This document shows positions 48,217-59,977 of a stretch of 64,000 nt of DNA, one piece after another; position 1 is the stretch's first letter; every line of letters starts with the position of its first letter. The position numbers were made by a program, and so were the translations under genes. The DNA comes from Limonium bicolor. Lineage: Eukaryota; Streptophyta; Magnoliopsida; Caryophyllales; Plumbaginaceae. The stretch lies in contig CM041779.1 of NCBI GenBank assembly GCA_023374045.1, positions 271,036,062-271,100,061 of the forward strand. Direction: 5' to 3'. Below the pieces are notes generated by a model, which was not told where the DNA came from, did not search any database, and was given only the letters and a program-made list of their open reading frames with translations.

Positions 48217-50153
48217 ATGGAGGCAGATGACAGCAAAATAGCAGGAAGTGAAGCAGAAAACAGCAACGCTCAAGAGATGGTACTGGCAAGTGAATTTTCT
48301 CAGGAGGAGCTTCATAAAATTGCTATGATCAAAACTTACGCCTCAACTAGAGATCCATGCTTCAAGGTCGTTCCAATTGATCTCGTCAATCTTTTCTCCT
48401 TTACTTTTCTTGTTTATCCTTGGTCCTTGCACTGCTCGCACCTGTCGTTTCCAAACAACTACTCGTTGTTCAGCTCAACAATTCAGTGTAATCACAACTA
48501 TAAACAAGATCAAACGTAGAGATCAAACCCAAATTCAGCTGGGACAGCACACCACGCAAGCTAAACTAATTAATTTACTTTATTAATTCTATTTGATCAA
48601 CAGCAAGAGGAAGAGAAAGCAGACATTTACATGCTGAGAAGATTTCTAAGAGCTAGGGACATGGACGTCGACAAGGCAGGAGAGCTCTTCTGCAAATACC
48701 TGAGATGGAGGAGAGTCTTTATCCCTAAGGGTTATATTTCAGAGGCAGAGATACCTAATGATCTTACTCAAAATAAGTTGTTCCTCCAAGGCATTGATAA
48801 GAAAGGGCGCCCTATTGTAGTAACCCTTGCTGCTAGACATTTCCATCATAAACAGGGCGGGGTTGAAGAGTTCAAGCGTATGCACCAACCACTCCATTAA
48901 AACACTACTAGACAATTTTTTTGGCCTTTTCTTTATAACTTTTTGCACATTTATCAAAGTAATATTTCTTATACTAGTATTTGAAGATAACTGAGTCACC
49001 CTTTATGTGTGGTATGCAGGATTTGTTGTCTACACGCTTGAAAAGATAATTGCACGGTACTCACTAGTCACTACCTCTAAACTTGATTGTATTCACATCT
49101 CTTTAGACCCAGAATAACCAAAGAAACAAAGACTTATCATCTCAGATAACTTCAGTACTTACCCATGCTCATCGTTTTCCTCAGGATGCCTGCTGGACAG
49201 GAGAAATTTATGGCTATCGGAGATCTTCAAGGATGGAGCTATTCCAACAGTGATATTCGAGGTTACCTTGCCGCATTGTCCATTATGCAGGTAGAAAGAA
49301 AAAGATTCGTTGGTTCACACCAGTTTTTTATCAAAAAAAAAAAGATTCGTTAGATAATTCTACAATCAAATAAAGTTACAAATAACTGTGCAGTAAGCTT
49401 TCCAGTTTAATCAAATAACCAGTTCTATTCAGAGCGACTACTTACATTATAAGTAGATGACACTAAGATGTGGGAAGTAATATTCACATTTTTTTTGAAA
49501 GTTACGGCAGTGGTAGGTTTCGAACCAAGGTCCTAGGTTATCAAGCCACGGGGACTTGGCGGAAGTAATATTCACATGCTAACAGAATTGCAGCAGTGCT
49601 AGCTAAACTCGATTGTGGAATGTGGAGTCTTACTTTGTTATAATATGCAGGATTTCTATCCTGAAAGACTAGGGAAGCTGTTCATTGTGCATGCTCCCAA
49701 AATCTTTATGACTGTTTGGAAGGTTATATACCCATTTGTTGATAACAAGACCAAGACCAAGGTTCTCTCTCTCTTCTCTCTATCCTAGGACTTCATATGC
49801 ATAACAATTTATTATTCAGGAACTATAGTCTGTCTCACCACACAAAACAAAACAAAAGTAGTTACGTCTCTGCTAATCTCAGAAGCATCACTAGATCATA
49901 TTTAGAGACATGCTGAGTGGCAATGAAACAATTGCCAGTTAGATGCAAGTCTTGAATCTATATTGTCAGGTATAACCTACATTTCCAGGTATATTTTATA
50001 CTCTACCTTGTGCTCTTTCCTGCTCGTTATTTGCAGATTGTATTCTTGGAGAACAAATCAATGAGATCCGCTTTGCTTCAAGACATTGAGGAGAGCCAAT
50101 TACCTGACATTTATGGAGGGAAACAACCATTAGTACCTATACATCAATGCTAG
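48217..50153 (+). CDS. Sec14/CRAL-TRIO domain lipid-transfer-like protein, six exons
   Basis: Exons by splice signals and protein continuity: 48217-48366, 48604-48877, 49020-49056, 49185-49290, 49651-49761, 50037-50153. All introns are GT-AG and phases fit; the total is 795 nt, 264 residues. The N-terminus is acidic, then a CRAL-TRIO_N helix region (about 30-75; YMLRRFLRARDMDVDKA) and the lipid-binding CRAL-TRIO fold (about 95-255) with KKGRPIVV, FVVYTLEKI, MAIGDLQGWSYSNSDIRGYL, YPERLGKLFIVHAP and DIYGGKQPLVPI. Family role: binds and exchanges phosphatidylinositol or related lipids at membranes; it has no GOLD or nodulin tail, so it belongs to the short Sec14-only group. No transit peptide is evident. 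The gene converges on the PPR gene. Exon 3 (37 nt) is very short but needed for the conserved block. Confidence 0.88.
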
Positions 50154-51130
50154 CTTAGAATGTAGTGAAAGTTTGTATTATTCTACGTTATGCTATTAAC
50201 TTGGATCTGGGGCACGATAACTTCAGCCAGTGCAGTAGTATCAACATTATTAATACGCTATGAACTTGAGATGTTGAAGTATGCAATCCTCCGCACAATG
50301 ACTTCACAAGAATCAGCCTCACCATTCATACAACCTTGTATCCAGATGCAAATGTCTGCTGTAACACAAGTGGTCTCTTTTAAGCAGACTTTGGTAAGCC
50401 TCCATCGTGGCATAATACAGCAACTCCTGATACTTGAATCTTCAGAGAACACAGCTCCAAAGCTGATCCAGATTCTCATACGAGCCTATTGAACAATGTC
50501 TAGTTTATGCCCTGTGTGTTACTCACATCGGCTGTAATGACTAATTTATCACTTTTTCTCACACATCCTTTTACTTCTTATCTCTTTCTATATAGATTAT
50601 CAGCTAACTGTTTTCAGTTAGGTGGAGAACGGGGCCTAAATCATAGAATTGATAGTCTAATCCTAAGTCTTGCTGATTTTAAGCATCCTTTACAGATGAT
50701 ATGGTAAAAAGGGAGACAATGATGTGATGCTTTATACATCCTTCAACGTAAAGAAACATAAGACTTAATCTCAGACCAGTACATAGTGCCACATACAAGA
50801 AAAGGTGGAGTTGATTTTTTTTTTCCTTTTGAAAAAGCTCTGATTAATACTCTGTACACAATTGATGTGTCATTGCAAGCTAATACAGTATGACTTCTTG
50901 TCACAATACTCACACTATAAACCAGAAAAAAAAATACTCTTATACAGTATTTGCAGGGGACATCTTGATTGAGCCAACAATGCTTCTTGTTGAATGGAAC
51001 AAGTAAATGAAATGATTTGTTGCTATACATTAAAGTTCATATTTAGGTTTCCTCAGTCGTGATGTCTCACACCATAACCAAATTCCCCAGGCCCAAGCAA
51101 TCTCAAAGAAGTTCAATTACAAACTGGCAA
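50154..51130. other. Convergent intergenic region, likely both 3' UTRs
   Basis: 977 bp between the stop codons of two converging genes. It holds no supported ORF (a 100-codon frame at 50190-50492 has no recognisable content) and no transposon signature. The part just after 50153 is probably the 3' UTR of the Sec14-like gene; sequence up to 51130 is probably that of the PPR gene. Confidence 0.4.
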
Positions 51131-53198
51131 TTACCAAAAGTCTCCACAAGAACAGGACCCAAGTTCAAATCTATGGAAACGGATCCGATCCCTGACAATA
51201 ATCGATCTATTTAACATCCGCGACAGTATTTTGAACCAGTGATGACAATCACAGCAAGTCCTCAAGTTCTTTGTAATTCGAATTGGTGTCTGCGGGCATG
51301 TCTTAAGAACTAGAAAAGCAGCAGCTATCTTTTCACTGTGGTTAGTCAAGTTATCCTCCTTCTCCTCCTCAGACACATCCATAAGTACCAGCTCTGTTGC
51401 ATGTACATATCCTTCCAACTTGGCTCGTTTGACTAGGCATTCCAATATCTTGCATATTGCCTCCGTTTCAGGGTGTGACCTATCTCCTGCCTTAAACTGA
51501 TAAATGGTACCTCCGATCTCAACCCAACTCTTCCCAGGATCCTTGCGAGCCCCTTCCCTTCTCATAATATCTCTAACTAAAGCGGCGTCATTCCATTTGA
51601 GCATGGAACTGTAAGCATTTGAGAGCAAGATATAATCACCACTTTCAAGGTGAGAGACATTCTTAAAAGCACTTTTGCCTAACGCAAAATTTCTATGAAT
51701 CTGACAAGCACTAAGAAAAGCCTTCCAAATAACAACATCAGGCTTCATTGGCATCGCCCTAATTGTAGCATAAGCTTCTTCTAAGCGTCCTACACGACTC
51801 AATAGATCCACCAATGCTCCATAGTGTCCGAGTTGAGGTTCAATGTGGTACTTTCTCCACATAACTTCAAAGTACAGTTTACCCTCTTCAACCAATCCGC
51901 AATGGCTACATGCTGTTAGAATACCAACAAATGTGCGGGCATCAGGAAGAATATTCTGATCCTCCATTTGTCTGAAGACAGAAATTGCCTCCGAAGCTGG
52001 TCCGTGCAGTGCTATGCCATTAATCAGAGCGTTCCAAGAAGATACACAAGGCCTTTCAATTCTCTGAAAGAGATCCCTAGCAAATTCAATTTTTCCACAT
52101 TTTGCATACATACTGATAAGAGCTGAATGCAAAATGTGGTTCAATGCTATGCCTTTCTCAGTCATTATGGAGTGCATCCATTCAGCATGAGCAAGAGCTC
52201 CTAGGTGTGCACAGCCAGCAGCAATCGCTGAAAATGTATATTGATCAGGCTCAATTTCAGAAGAAAGCATCTTCTTGAACAACCTCACACCTTCATGATA
52301 GTGACCATTCTTTACACAACCCCCTATCACTGAGTTCCAAGAGACAACATCTCTCCTGGGCATTTTAACAAACACCCTTTTGGCCATATCAACTTGGCCC
52401 TTCTTCATAAAGGTTGAAATCACCATATTAGCAGCCACCACATCAGAGCAGCGACAAAGAGATTCATCAAGCAGTTGGCACGCACGATTGAGATGTCCAG
52501 AGGAAACGTATGTCGATACAAGAGTTGATGATAGCTGAAGATCAGTTTCATATCCAACCTTCGCAATAGTGGCATGAGCTTTAGCTGCCGACGTAAAATT
52601 TAAGTCGTGCTTACAAGCATCCAGAATGTGTATAAGCCCTCGATAATCAGAAACAGATGTCGCCTGGTCACCAGAAGCTGTTAAAAGATAAACCAATATC
52701 TACTTCGGAATTACTTTCAACGACCCAATGGGTGACAGATTTCACCCACAAATGAAGATAACAAATTCCATGAGACCGATTATCATGATATAACAACTAT
52801 AGCAAAATACTCGTGCTCATCAGCCCCCAGGTTGGCAGACCAAGACAATGACAAACGCATTCTTCAGAAGAGATCATACTCGGAATGGCAAAATGAGCAG
52901 AATGGATATAGTTCAGAGCAATTAAATTTATACTGAAATCAGTTCAGAATCGCTATACTGAACGAAGATGGAGAAATATCCAACAAATTACAAGGCTATC
53001 GATCTATTACGCAGATGGATGTAGCTCAGAGCAATCAAATATATCATGAAATCACCAAAGAAGGAAACAAGTGGAAGAACCTGGTGTTTTCGGTAAAGAA
53101 GTGTGGAAGGAAGGACCCGAATGGAAACTCCTCCTACTTCTGCTCCTAAGCGTCCATCTCAAGTGTGCACAACGGAATTTCCTTGCTTCTTTCTCCAT
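51131..53198 (-). CDS. PLS-class pentatricopeptide repeat protein with DYW-type C-terminus, two exons
   Basis: Exon 2 (52677-51131) has no usable ATG: a stop lies at 52700-52702 just upstream. A strong acceptor, TTATCTTTTAACAG, precedes 52677. An upstream exon, 53198-53081, gives MEKEARKFRCAHLRWTLRSR then SRRSFHSGPSFHTSLPKTP and joins in phase, making 554 residues. The Arg/Ser-rich start looks like a mitochondrial (or dual) targeting peptide. Residues about 120-385 are PPR motifs (VVSWNSVIGGCVKNGHY, SALISMYAKCGKIEFARDLF, VSSWNALINGIALHG). E/E+ motifs follow, with the PG-box KDPGKSWVEI, then a DYW-type deaminase region with HSEKIAAAF (HxE) and CCDCHHWFK (CxxCH), ending CSCGDFW, not DYW. Family role: C-to-U editing of organelle RNA. 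An alternative donor at AGAA/GTAGGA would also keep phase. Confidence 0.88.
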
Positions 53199-53553
53199 TT
53201 TTTCTTCCGCTCCTTTATCAACAGACACGAATCTCAGGAAACGCAGATATGCTTCAAAATATTGTGGGTGATTTTACTGAACCAGGCAATGTATCAGTGT
53301 GGAGAAATACAGTCTAATGTAACGGGGTTCCCTGACAAACGAGGGATGCGATCAGTAGAAAATTGAGAATTGCTGAGACTCGATATTAGGGATGTGCTTG
53401 GTAACTTGGGTTTCCCAAGTAAGAATGGGAGAAATAGATCGGAAATTCTCAAAATTCATAGAGGAACAAATTCAAAACAGATTCTAGCGTGGAATGAGAA
53501 AATCTCTCAAGCAGGAAGAATAGTTTTTTCTTTTTTAAGAAAAAGCATTATAT
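53199..53553 (-). promoter_or_regulatory. 5' flank of the PPR gene
   Basis: About 360 bp between the PPR start codon and the Mutator-like element. It presumably holds the 5' UTR and core promoter read leftward. No distinct TATA box was identified and there is no other gene. Confidence 0.3.
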
Positions 53554-53562
53554 TAAAAAGTT

Positions 53563-55245
53563 GGGAAATTTCATGAAATGCCACTATATTTTTGCCTAAT
53601 TCATGAAATGTCACTAAAAAGAAAGAAAGTCACGAAATGCCACTATATTTTCTGAAAAGTTCATGAAATGTCCCTCCGCCTGGATGGAAGTTAACTTTCC
53701 GTCCAATGTCAGATTTGTTTTTGTAAAATGACCTTTTTGCCCCTAAAAATTTATGTCACTGTTCAACAGCTACTTTTAGGTCCAACGGTCACTTTTCTGA
53801 AAAATTTACGAAGTACATGAAATGCCACTACAACTTTTACGAAAGTACACGAAATGCCACTTCAACGTTACGAAAGTACATGAAATGCCACTACTACTTT
53901 ACGAAAGTACATGAAATGCCCCTGTAACACAAAAACGGCTATTTTTCTATTTCTAACGGCTAGTTCTTCATTCAGATCCCCTTTTGTGCTATAAAAACTT
54001 ATTGTAGGGCTGTATAATGTCCATATCTCTCTCATACTCACCTATAGCACATCAAACATGTATCCCCCACATACACAACCACAATAGAAGGGAAATTTCA
54101 GAAATGCGTGGCGTGCAAGGAAGGAGACTAGAAGAGCATGTTTCTCAAAGAACTGTTTCTAGGCGGTTTTTTTTTTGTTTTATTTCACAAGGAATATTGT
54201 GATTTACGGCCATATGCTTCTTGTGTAATCATGTTAAGGTATTATTTAATTGTGCAAAAGAGAAGAAAAGTAAGGAACCAGATTTCTCAATCGTTAATCA
54301 TGTAAAAAATAAATTAAAATAATTACAGGAATACCATATATACAATGTTTGCCTTCTTGGTCTTTTGCTCATTGATCTGGTGTGGAACTGTGGATGTTCC
54401 GCCGTTGCCATTGGTAATGACCATAAAGTAGGGTTAGGTTCTGTAATTTAGAGTACTTATTCTATAATACAATGTGAATATTATTATTGGTACGTAGAAG
54501 CTTCGCGTATTAACTAATGTGCAATTTGTTTGTGATGTACTCTCAGGTTGAGAAGTTAAGCGGGGATCATATCGATCTTCCATAACCGGTGCCCACCATT
54601 TGAATAACCCATAGTTCCAGCAATTATAGTAAGTGAATCCAGGTGATTTCCGGTTGTATGAAACTTTGAGAGTTGCTGGAACTCTACACTTGCAATGTAT
54701 TTTTGAAATTTCTCTTCTATTGTGGTTGTGTATGTGGGGGGATACATGTTTGATGTGCTATTGGTGAGTATGGGAGAGATATGGACATTATACAGCCCTA
54801 CAATGAGTTTGTATAGCATAAAAGGGGATATGAATGAAGAACTAGCCATTAGAAACAGAAAAATCGCCGTTTTTTGTGTTACAGGGGCATTTCATGTACT
54901 TTCGTAAAGTAGTAGTGGCATTTCATGTACTTTCGTAACGTTGTAGTGGCATTTCGTGTACTTTCGTAAAAGTTGTAGTGGCATTTCATGTACTTCGTAA
55001 ATTTTTCAGAAAAGTGACTGTTGGAACCCAAAAGTAGCTGTTGAACAGTGACATAAATTTTTAGGGGCAAAAAGGTCATTTTACAAAAAAAAAATCTGAC
55101 ATTGGATGGAAAGTTAACTTCCATCCAGGCGGAGGGGCATTTCATGAACTTTTCAGAAAATATAGTGGCATTTCGTGACTTTCTTTTTTTTTAGTGGCAT
55201 TTCATGAATTAGGCAAAAATATAGTGGCATTTCATGAAATTTCCC
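53563..55245. mobile_element. Mutator-like element with ~545-bp TIRs and 9-bp TSD
   Basis: Perfect 9-bp duplication TAAAAAGTT (53554-53562 and 55246-55254). Inverted repeats run 53563-54107 and 54697-55245, starting GGGAAATTTCATGAAATGCC. Each TIR contains about four ~32-bp tandem units (CATGAAATGCCACTAC plus TTTACGAAAGTA). Near its inner end each has a matching promoter-like stretch: left GCTATAAAAACTTATTGTAG, right GCTATACAAACTCATTGTAG on minus. The ~590-bp core encodes no transposase. A 97-codon minus frame (54849-54556) starts in the right TIR and runs into the core; it matches no known family. Long TIRs plus 9-bp TSD are typical of plant MULEs. Confidence 0.88.
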
Positions 55246-55344
55246 TAAAAAGTTTACATGTAAGCAAGACAATAGATACAAACAACTTAAAACATGAGTT
55301 CTAAGTGAAATCAAATTTGTAGGCTAGCCTTCTTCATCTTGGGG

Positions 55345-55616
55345 TACATAGTTATATGTTATTACCGTATAGTATCATATAGTTTTGTCTTATACACCTA
55401 GTATTTGGGCTGTGCCGGGCATGTGCTGTGCTTGGGCTGTGCGGCCCATTATAGGTTTAGTTACAGGCTTCTCTATCTGATATATTGATTACTTGTATCT
55501 TCTCTAGTATGTACTCTCTCTGTAATACGCACACTGCTTCTCAGTTTTACCTATCAATGGAGTTTTCTTGTCGTGCCGTTTCTCTTGTCAACGTAGCAAC
55601 CTCCTAAGATTCTCAC
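55345..55616 (+). repeat. 5' LTR of the copia element
   Basis: Aligns with 59703-59977. About 14 bases at its 5' edge (TTAGGAGTATAT in the 3' copy) are missing. The primer site TGGTATCAGAGC follows at 55618-55629. Confidence 0.8.
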
Positions 55617-55653
55617 ATGGTATCAGAGCGACTGAGAGTAGAAGATTGCTAGA

Positions 55654-56610
55654 ATGGACGACAAACAATCAGAGGTCGAACAGCCGGACAACCACATCCC
55701 AGAAAAGAAACAAGAAAGCGAGATACAACTCGAGGATCATGAAATTCTTCAGACAGGAAATCAAGATTTCAATGATCCATTGTACCTGCACCCCTCAGAT
55801 CAGACGTCGCTCAATTTCATTAAAGTTCAACAGAAAGGGCTTTGATGCGTGGAAGAGGGCGACGATGATTATATTGAAGGCCAAGAATAAGTTTGGCCTG
55901 GTGAATGGCCAAATCGAAACCCCGGAGATCACCTCAGAAAGATTTCCTATGTGGGAGAGATGTAACCACACCATAATGGCATGGATCCTGAATTCCGTAG
56001 AGAAGCATGTAGCAGATATCATTATCTACTGCGACACAGCACGGAAGATGTGGATCAGCTTGTGCAAAAGGTACGATTTAACAAGTGGCCCAGAAGTATA
56101 TTCCATCCAAAGAGAGATCATGCAGACTCAACAAGGGAATAGCTCCATTAGCAAGTATTTTTCAAGATTGAAGAGGCTCTGGGACCGTCTAGACGTGGTG
56201 AGGAAGAGTCCCCGATGTCTCTGTGGTTGTAAGTGTGGGGCAGATAAGACAATTCAAGAATAAAAGGAGCAAGACCAACTCATGAAGTTCCTCAACGGTC
56301 TAAACCCTAATTTCAAGGCGGCGAAAGGAGCATTACTTCTTCAAAAACCATTGCCAGATCTGGAACAGGCGTTCCTGCTCCTGAGTCAAGACGAGAAACA
56401 GAATAACTTTCAGACAGTAACGAAGCCGATTCAGAGAATTCCATCGCTCTGGCCAACAAGAATTACTCGACCAACCAAAGAAGTGGCCAAAGGATCGCGA
56501 CGACAACGAAAAGGCCTACAAATCCTAACTCCGTTGCAAAGAAAAACCAACTAAAATGTACAAATTGTGCCAAACTAGGTCACACTAGGTCAGAGTGTTG
56601 GTGGCTAATT
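55654..56610 (+). pseudogene. gag: Copia gag with zinc knuckle (decayed)
   Basis: Starts MDDKQSEVEQPDNHIPEKKQ. It shifts frame near 55825 into KFNRKGFDAWKRATMIILKA and LKRLWDRLDVV (gag core). A stop at 56261 is followed by KFLNGLNPNFKAAKGALLLQ. After another shift comes a CCHC knuckle, CTNCAKLGHTRSEC, at about 56555-56600. The order is that of the copia gag/UBN2-like region. Shifts and stops prevent a full product. Confidence 0.8.
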
Positions 56611-56869
56611 GGTTTCCCAGACCAAAATTCAAATCAGAACGACAAGAAGTTTATTCCCACGACCTGTAGCGGGGACGATAGTTGAACAAGACTCCAAGAA
56701 AAGAAACAAGGCCAAGGAAAGTAATTCTCCAGTCGTAGGGTTTACCACAGACCAGATTGAGTAACTTACAAAGTATTTCCAACAGCAAATCAACCACGGT
56801 AACGAGGAGACTTCTAGAAACTTTGGAAGTTTCTCTGGTACATTTTCTGAACCACACATTTTACAATTA

Positions 56870-58370
56870 CATGCATCAAAATCCTTTCCTGTCAATGATA
56901 TCGCATCTCTATGGATTATAGATTCAGAAGCTTCTGAGCATGTTTCTGGAAATGAGTCTATGTTTGATGAGATTGATTCTCTTGCTGTTGCTCGATCTGT
57001 TACTTTGCCAAATGGGAAAAATTGCACTATTAACAACAAGGGAAAATTTATTTTCATGACAATCTGTGCTTACTGGTGTCCTATTCGTGCCTGAATTTAT
57101 GTTTAACTTAATCTCCGTTAGTAAACTAACACAAGAACGCAATTTCACTGTCAAATGTACAACTACTCATTATGTCTTGCAGGATAATAAGACTCAACTT
57201 CAAACTGAAATAGGTCACAAAAGACTTGGTCTGTATATCTTAGACGTCCATGCATTGAGAAGTTTTTCAAATGAGATAACCAGACTATCTGTTAGTCTTT
57301 TAACTGCTACTGCACATGATAATGTACAAACCAGATTTAGTGATTTTCTTCTTTGGCATAGAAAACTAGGACACCTACCACCTAGGAAACTAGCCATGCT
57401 AAACATAGGAAAGAAATTACCCTCCATTGATGTTGTTCCATGTACAGTTTGTTTTCAAGCAAAAGGGAAAAGGTTAAAATTTCCCACTTCTGAAATAAAG
57501 AGCACAAAACCTTTTTACATGTTGCACATTGATGTCTGTGGTCCTATTAGGACAGAAACTCCCAAGGGAGAACGTTACTTATAACTTTAGTGGACGACTT
57601 CACTAGATCAACCTGGGTGAAACTCCTTAAACTAAAATCAGAAGCAATGGGTGTAATAAAAGAATTTATCCAACTCATTGAAAATCAATTCCATAAACAG
57701 TCAAAATTGTCCGCAGTGACAATGCTAGGGAATTAGGCTCCTCAAAAGAAGGAGTAGAAACGCAAAGGCATTATCCATCAAACCAGTAGCTCCCACACAC
57801 CCTAGCAAAACGGGGTTGTTGAGAGAAAACAGGGGCACTTAATGCAAATCACTAGAAGTTTCTTATTCCAATCTGGCTTAGGACCAGAATTCTGGGGTTA
57901 CTCTTTGAATCATGCAGCCTTCATTGTAACAGAATACCTTCAAAGGCTATAAGGAATTATACACCCTATGAAAAACTTTATAACACCCTTCCTGATTATA
58001 AAGCAATTAAAAATTTTGGCTGCATCTGTTTCTTTACAAACATTTCACCCAACAGAGGGAAATTAGACTCTAGATCAACAATAGCTATTTATCTTGGGAA
58101 CTCCAGAAACACAAAAGCCTACATTCTTCTCACTGTTGACTCGGCTGAAATAAAAATAAGTAGGGATGTGACTTTTTTTGAAGATATTTACCCTCTTTTA
58201 GATACAAACTGGAAACACATATGGCACAGTAAAGCCATAGATGAACCAAAAAATGACCTTTTCCCCACATCTCACCACCCTGAAAACCATTTTTATGATG
58301 ATGAAATTCTAGGCATGCATCAACCCATACCAATCAGACAGAAAATCCACTATATTCCTGAGTAAGAACC
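56870..58370 (+). pseudogene. Copia protease and integrase (decayed)
   Basis: Protease motif LWIIDSEASEHVSGN (the usual DSGAS with Gly changed to Glu) lies near 56910. An open block at 57066-57584 holds the GAG-pre-integrase zinc region (LLWHRKLGHLPPRKLAMLN, with CTVCFQAKGKR) and FYMLHIDVCGPIRTETPKGE, where the catalytic Asp of integrase sits. The core continues broken (VDDFTRSTWVKLLK, about 57590). C-terminal blocks GKLDSRSTIAIYLGNSRNTK and DVTFFEDIYPLL lie at 58060-58205. Confidence 0.8.
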
Positions 58371-58439
58371 ATCATCACCTTCTCCCACAAAAGAACAACT
58401 CTTATCAGACAACTCCATTCTAACCCCTCCTCCAACAGA

Positions 58440-59642
58440 AAACTTGATGTCAATAACTCCTTCCTCCATGGTGACTTAGATGAAGAGGTATACATGAATA
58501 TCCCACAAGGTCTCCATGTTGAAGGAAATAACAAAGTTTGCAAACTGAAAAAATCCTTATATGGGCTGAAACAAGCCTCAAGATAGTGGTATGCAAAACT
58601 TGGAACCTTTCTTAAAAACATTGGTTACACTTAATCAAGAAATGACTACTCCCTTTTCTATAAGAAATCAAATGGAAAATATATTTTTGTTGGTATTTAC
58701 GTGGATGACGCCATTGTGACAGGCAATGACATCAATCAGATTGCTAAACTGAAAACTCAGTTAGACCATGAGTTTAAAATCAAGGATCTAGGGAGACTCA
58801 ACTACTTCCTTGGCATAGAATTTATTGAAACAAATGACAATCTTATTATGTGCCAGCGCAAGTATGCTTCTTAGGTTCTTACAGATAACAACATGGAGAA
58901 TTGCACAGCAGCTGTCTCACCTCTTCAATTGAACCAAAAGCTGCACAAAGATTCTGGTCAGCACCTCAAGGATCCCACGGTATATTGGCAATGAATAGGG
59001 AAGTTACAATTCTTGACTAACACTAGACCTGATTTGGCATACACTATCCAACATCTCTCTCAATTTCTCTAAACTCCTACTGACATACATTTAACTGCTG
59101 CATTCCATGTTTTATCATACATAAAAGGAACTATCGGTTTTGGTCTCTGTTTTAACAAAAATCAAACATATAATTTGTTGGCTTTTTGTGATTCTGACTG
59201 GGCATCTTGTCCCATGACCAGAAGGTCCGTTTCAGGTTATTACATCTTATTGGGTGGGTCTCCCCTCAGCAGGAAGTCAAGAAAACAACCCTATGTTGCC
59301 CTCTCCTCTACTGAGGCTGAATACCGTGCCCTCAGACAGATTACCAGTGAGCTGAGCTGGCTATCTCGCCTCCTTGCTGAACTGGAAGTCACAGACATTA
59401 CTCCCATCCCCCTGAAATGCGACAATGTGTCCGTAATTCATATAACCCGCAATCCAGTCTCGCATGAACGCACCAAACATATCGAGATGGATTGCCATTA
59501 TGTCCGGGATCAGATTCAAGCTGGCTTAGTCCAACTGCAGTACATTCCAGGAGCATGTCAGTTAGCGGATGTCTTGACCAAACCGTTGACTTGTAAGGCA
59601 TACCGTGCTACCTTGCTCAAGCTGGGACTGTCTTCTCCATAG
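58440..59642 (+). pseudogene. Copia reverse transcriptase (5' deleted) and RNase H
   Basis: RT resumes at [20 protein letters not shown]; its N-terminal third is gone, with integrase-side sequence joined directly. The [12 protein letters not shown] block, the catalytic GIYVDD (58694-58708) and GRLNYFLGIEFIET remain, with several in-frame stops. RNase H is open from 59175 to 59642: LAFCDSDWASCPMTRRSVSG, STEAEYRAL, TKHIEMDCHYVRDQIQAGLV and QLADVLTKPL. Only the RNase H stretch looks intact. Confidence 0.85.
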
Positions 59643-59688
59643 CACAACAAGCTCTTCTTCCTCGTACGTAATAAGTCTTGATGGGGGG

Positions 59689-59977
59689 TATTAGGAGTAT
59701 ATTACATAGTTATATGTTATTACCGTATAGTATCATATAGTTCTGTCTTATACACCTAGTATTTGGGTTGTGCCAGGCATATGATGTGCTTGGGCTGTGC
59801 GGCCCATTATAGGTTTAGTTACAGGCTTCTCTATCTGATATATTGATTACCTATATCTTCTCTAGTATGTACTCTCTCTGTAATACGCACACTACTTCTC
59901 AGTTTTACCTATTAATGGAGTTTTCTAGTCGTGCCGTTTCTCTTGTCAACGTAGCAACCTCCCAAGATTAATTCTCA
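59689..59977 (+). repeat. 3' LTR of the copia element
   Basis: Preceded by the polypurine tract GATGGGGGG (59680-59688). Starts TATTAGGAGTATATTACATA (the expected TG is TA here) and ends near ATTCTCA. Confidence 0.8.

Larger units (their letters stand above)
55339..59977 (+). mobile_element. Decayed Ty1/copia element with short LTRs
   Basis: Order: LTR, primer site, gag, zinc knuckle, protease, integrase, partial RT, RNase H, LTR. LTRs are about 270-290 bp and highly similar, sharing TTACCGTATAGTATCATATA near the start and ACGTAGCAACCTCC near the end. The first bases of the 5' LTR are altered and no target duplication is evident. gag-pol is broken by many stops and shifts, and the N-terminal part of RT is deleted (junction near 58440). 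Gag begins in the style DPLYLHPSDQTSLNF, typical of the copia gag N-terminal domain group. Confidence 0.85.

Noticed and set aside
50190..50492. 100-codon frame after the Sec14-like gene
   Set aside because: No homology recognised, and the opposite strand is equally open; better explained as 3' UTR or intergenic sequence.
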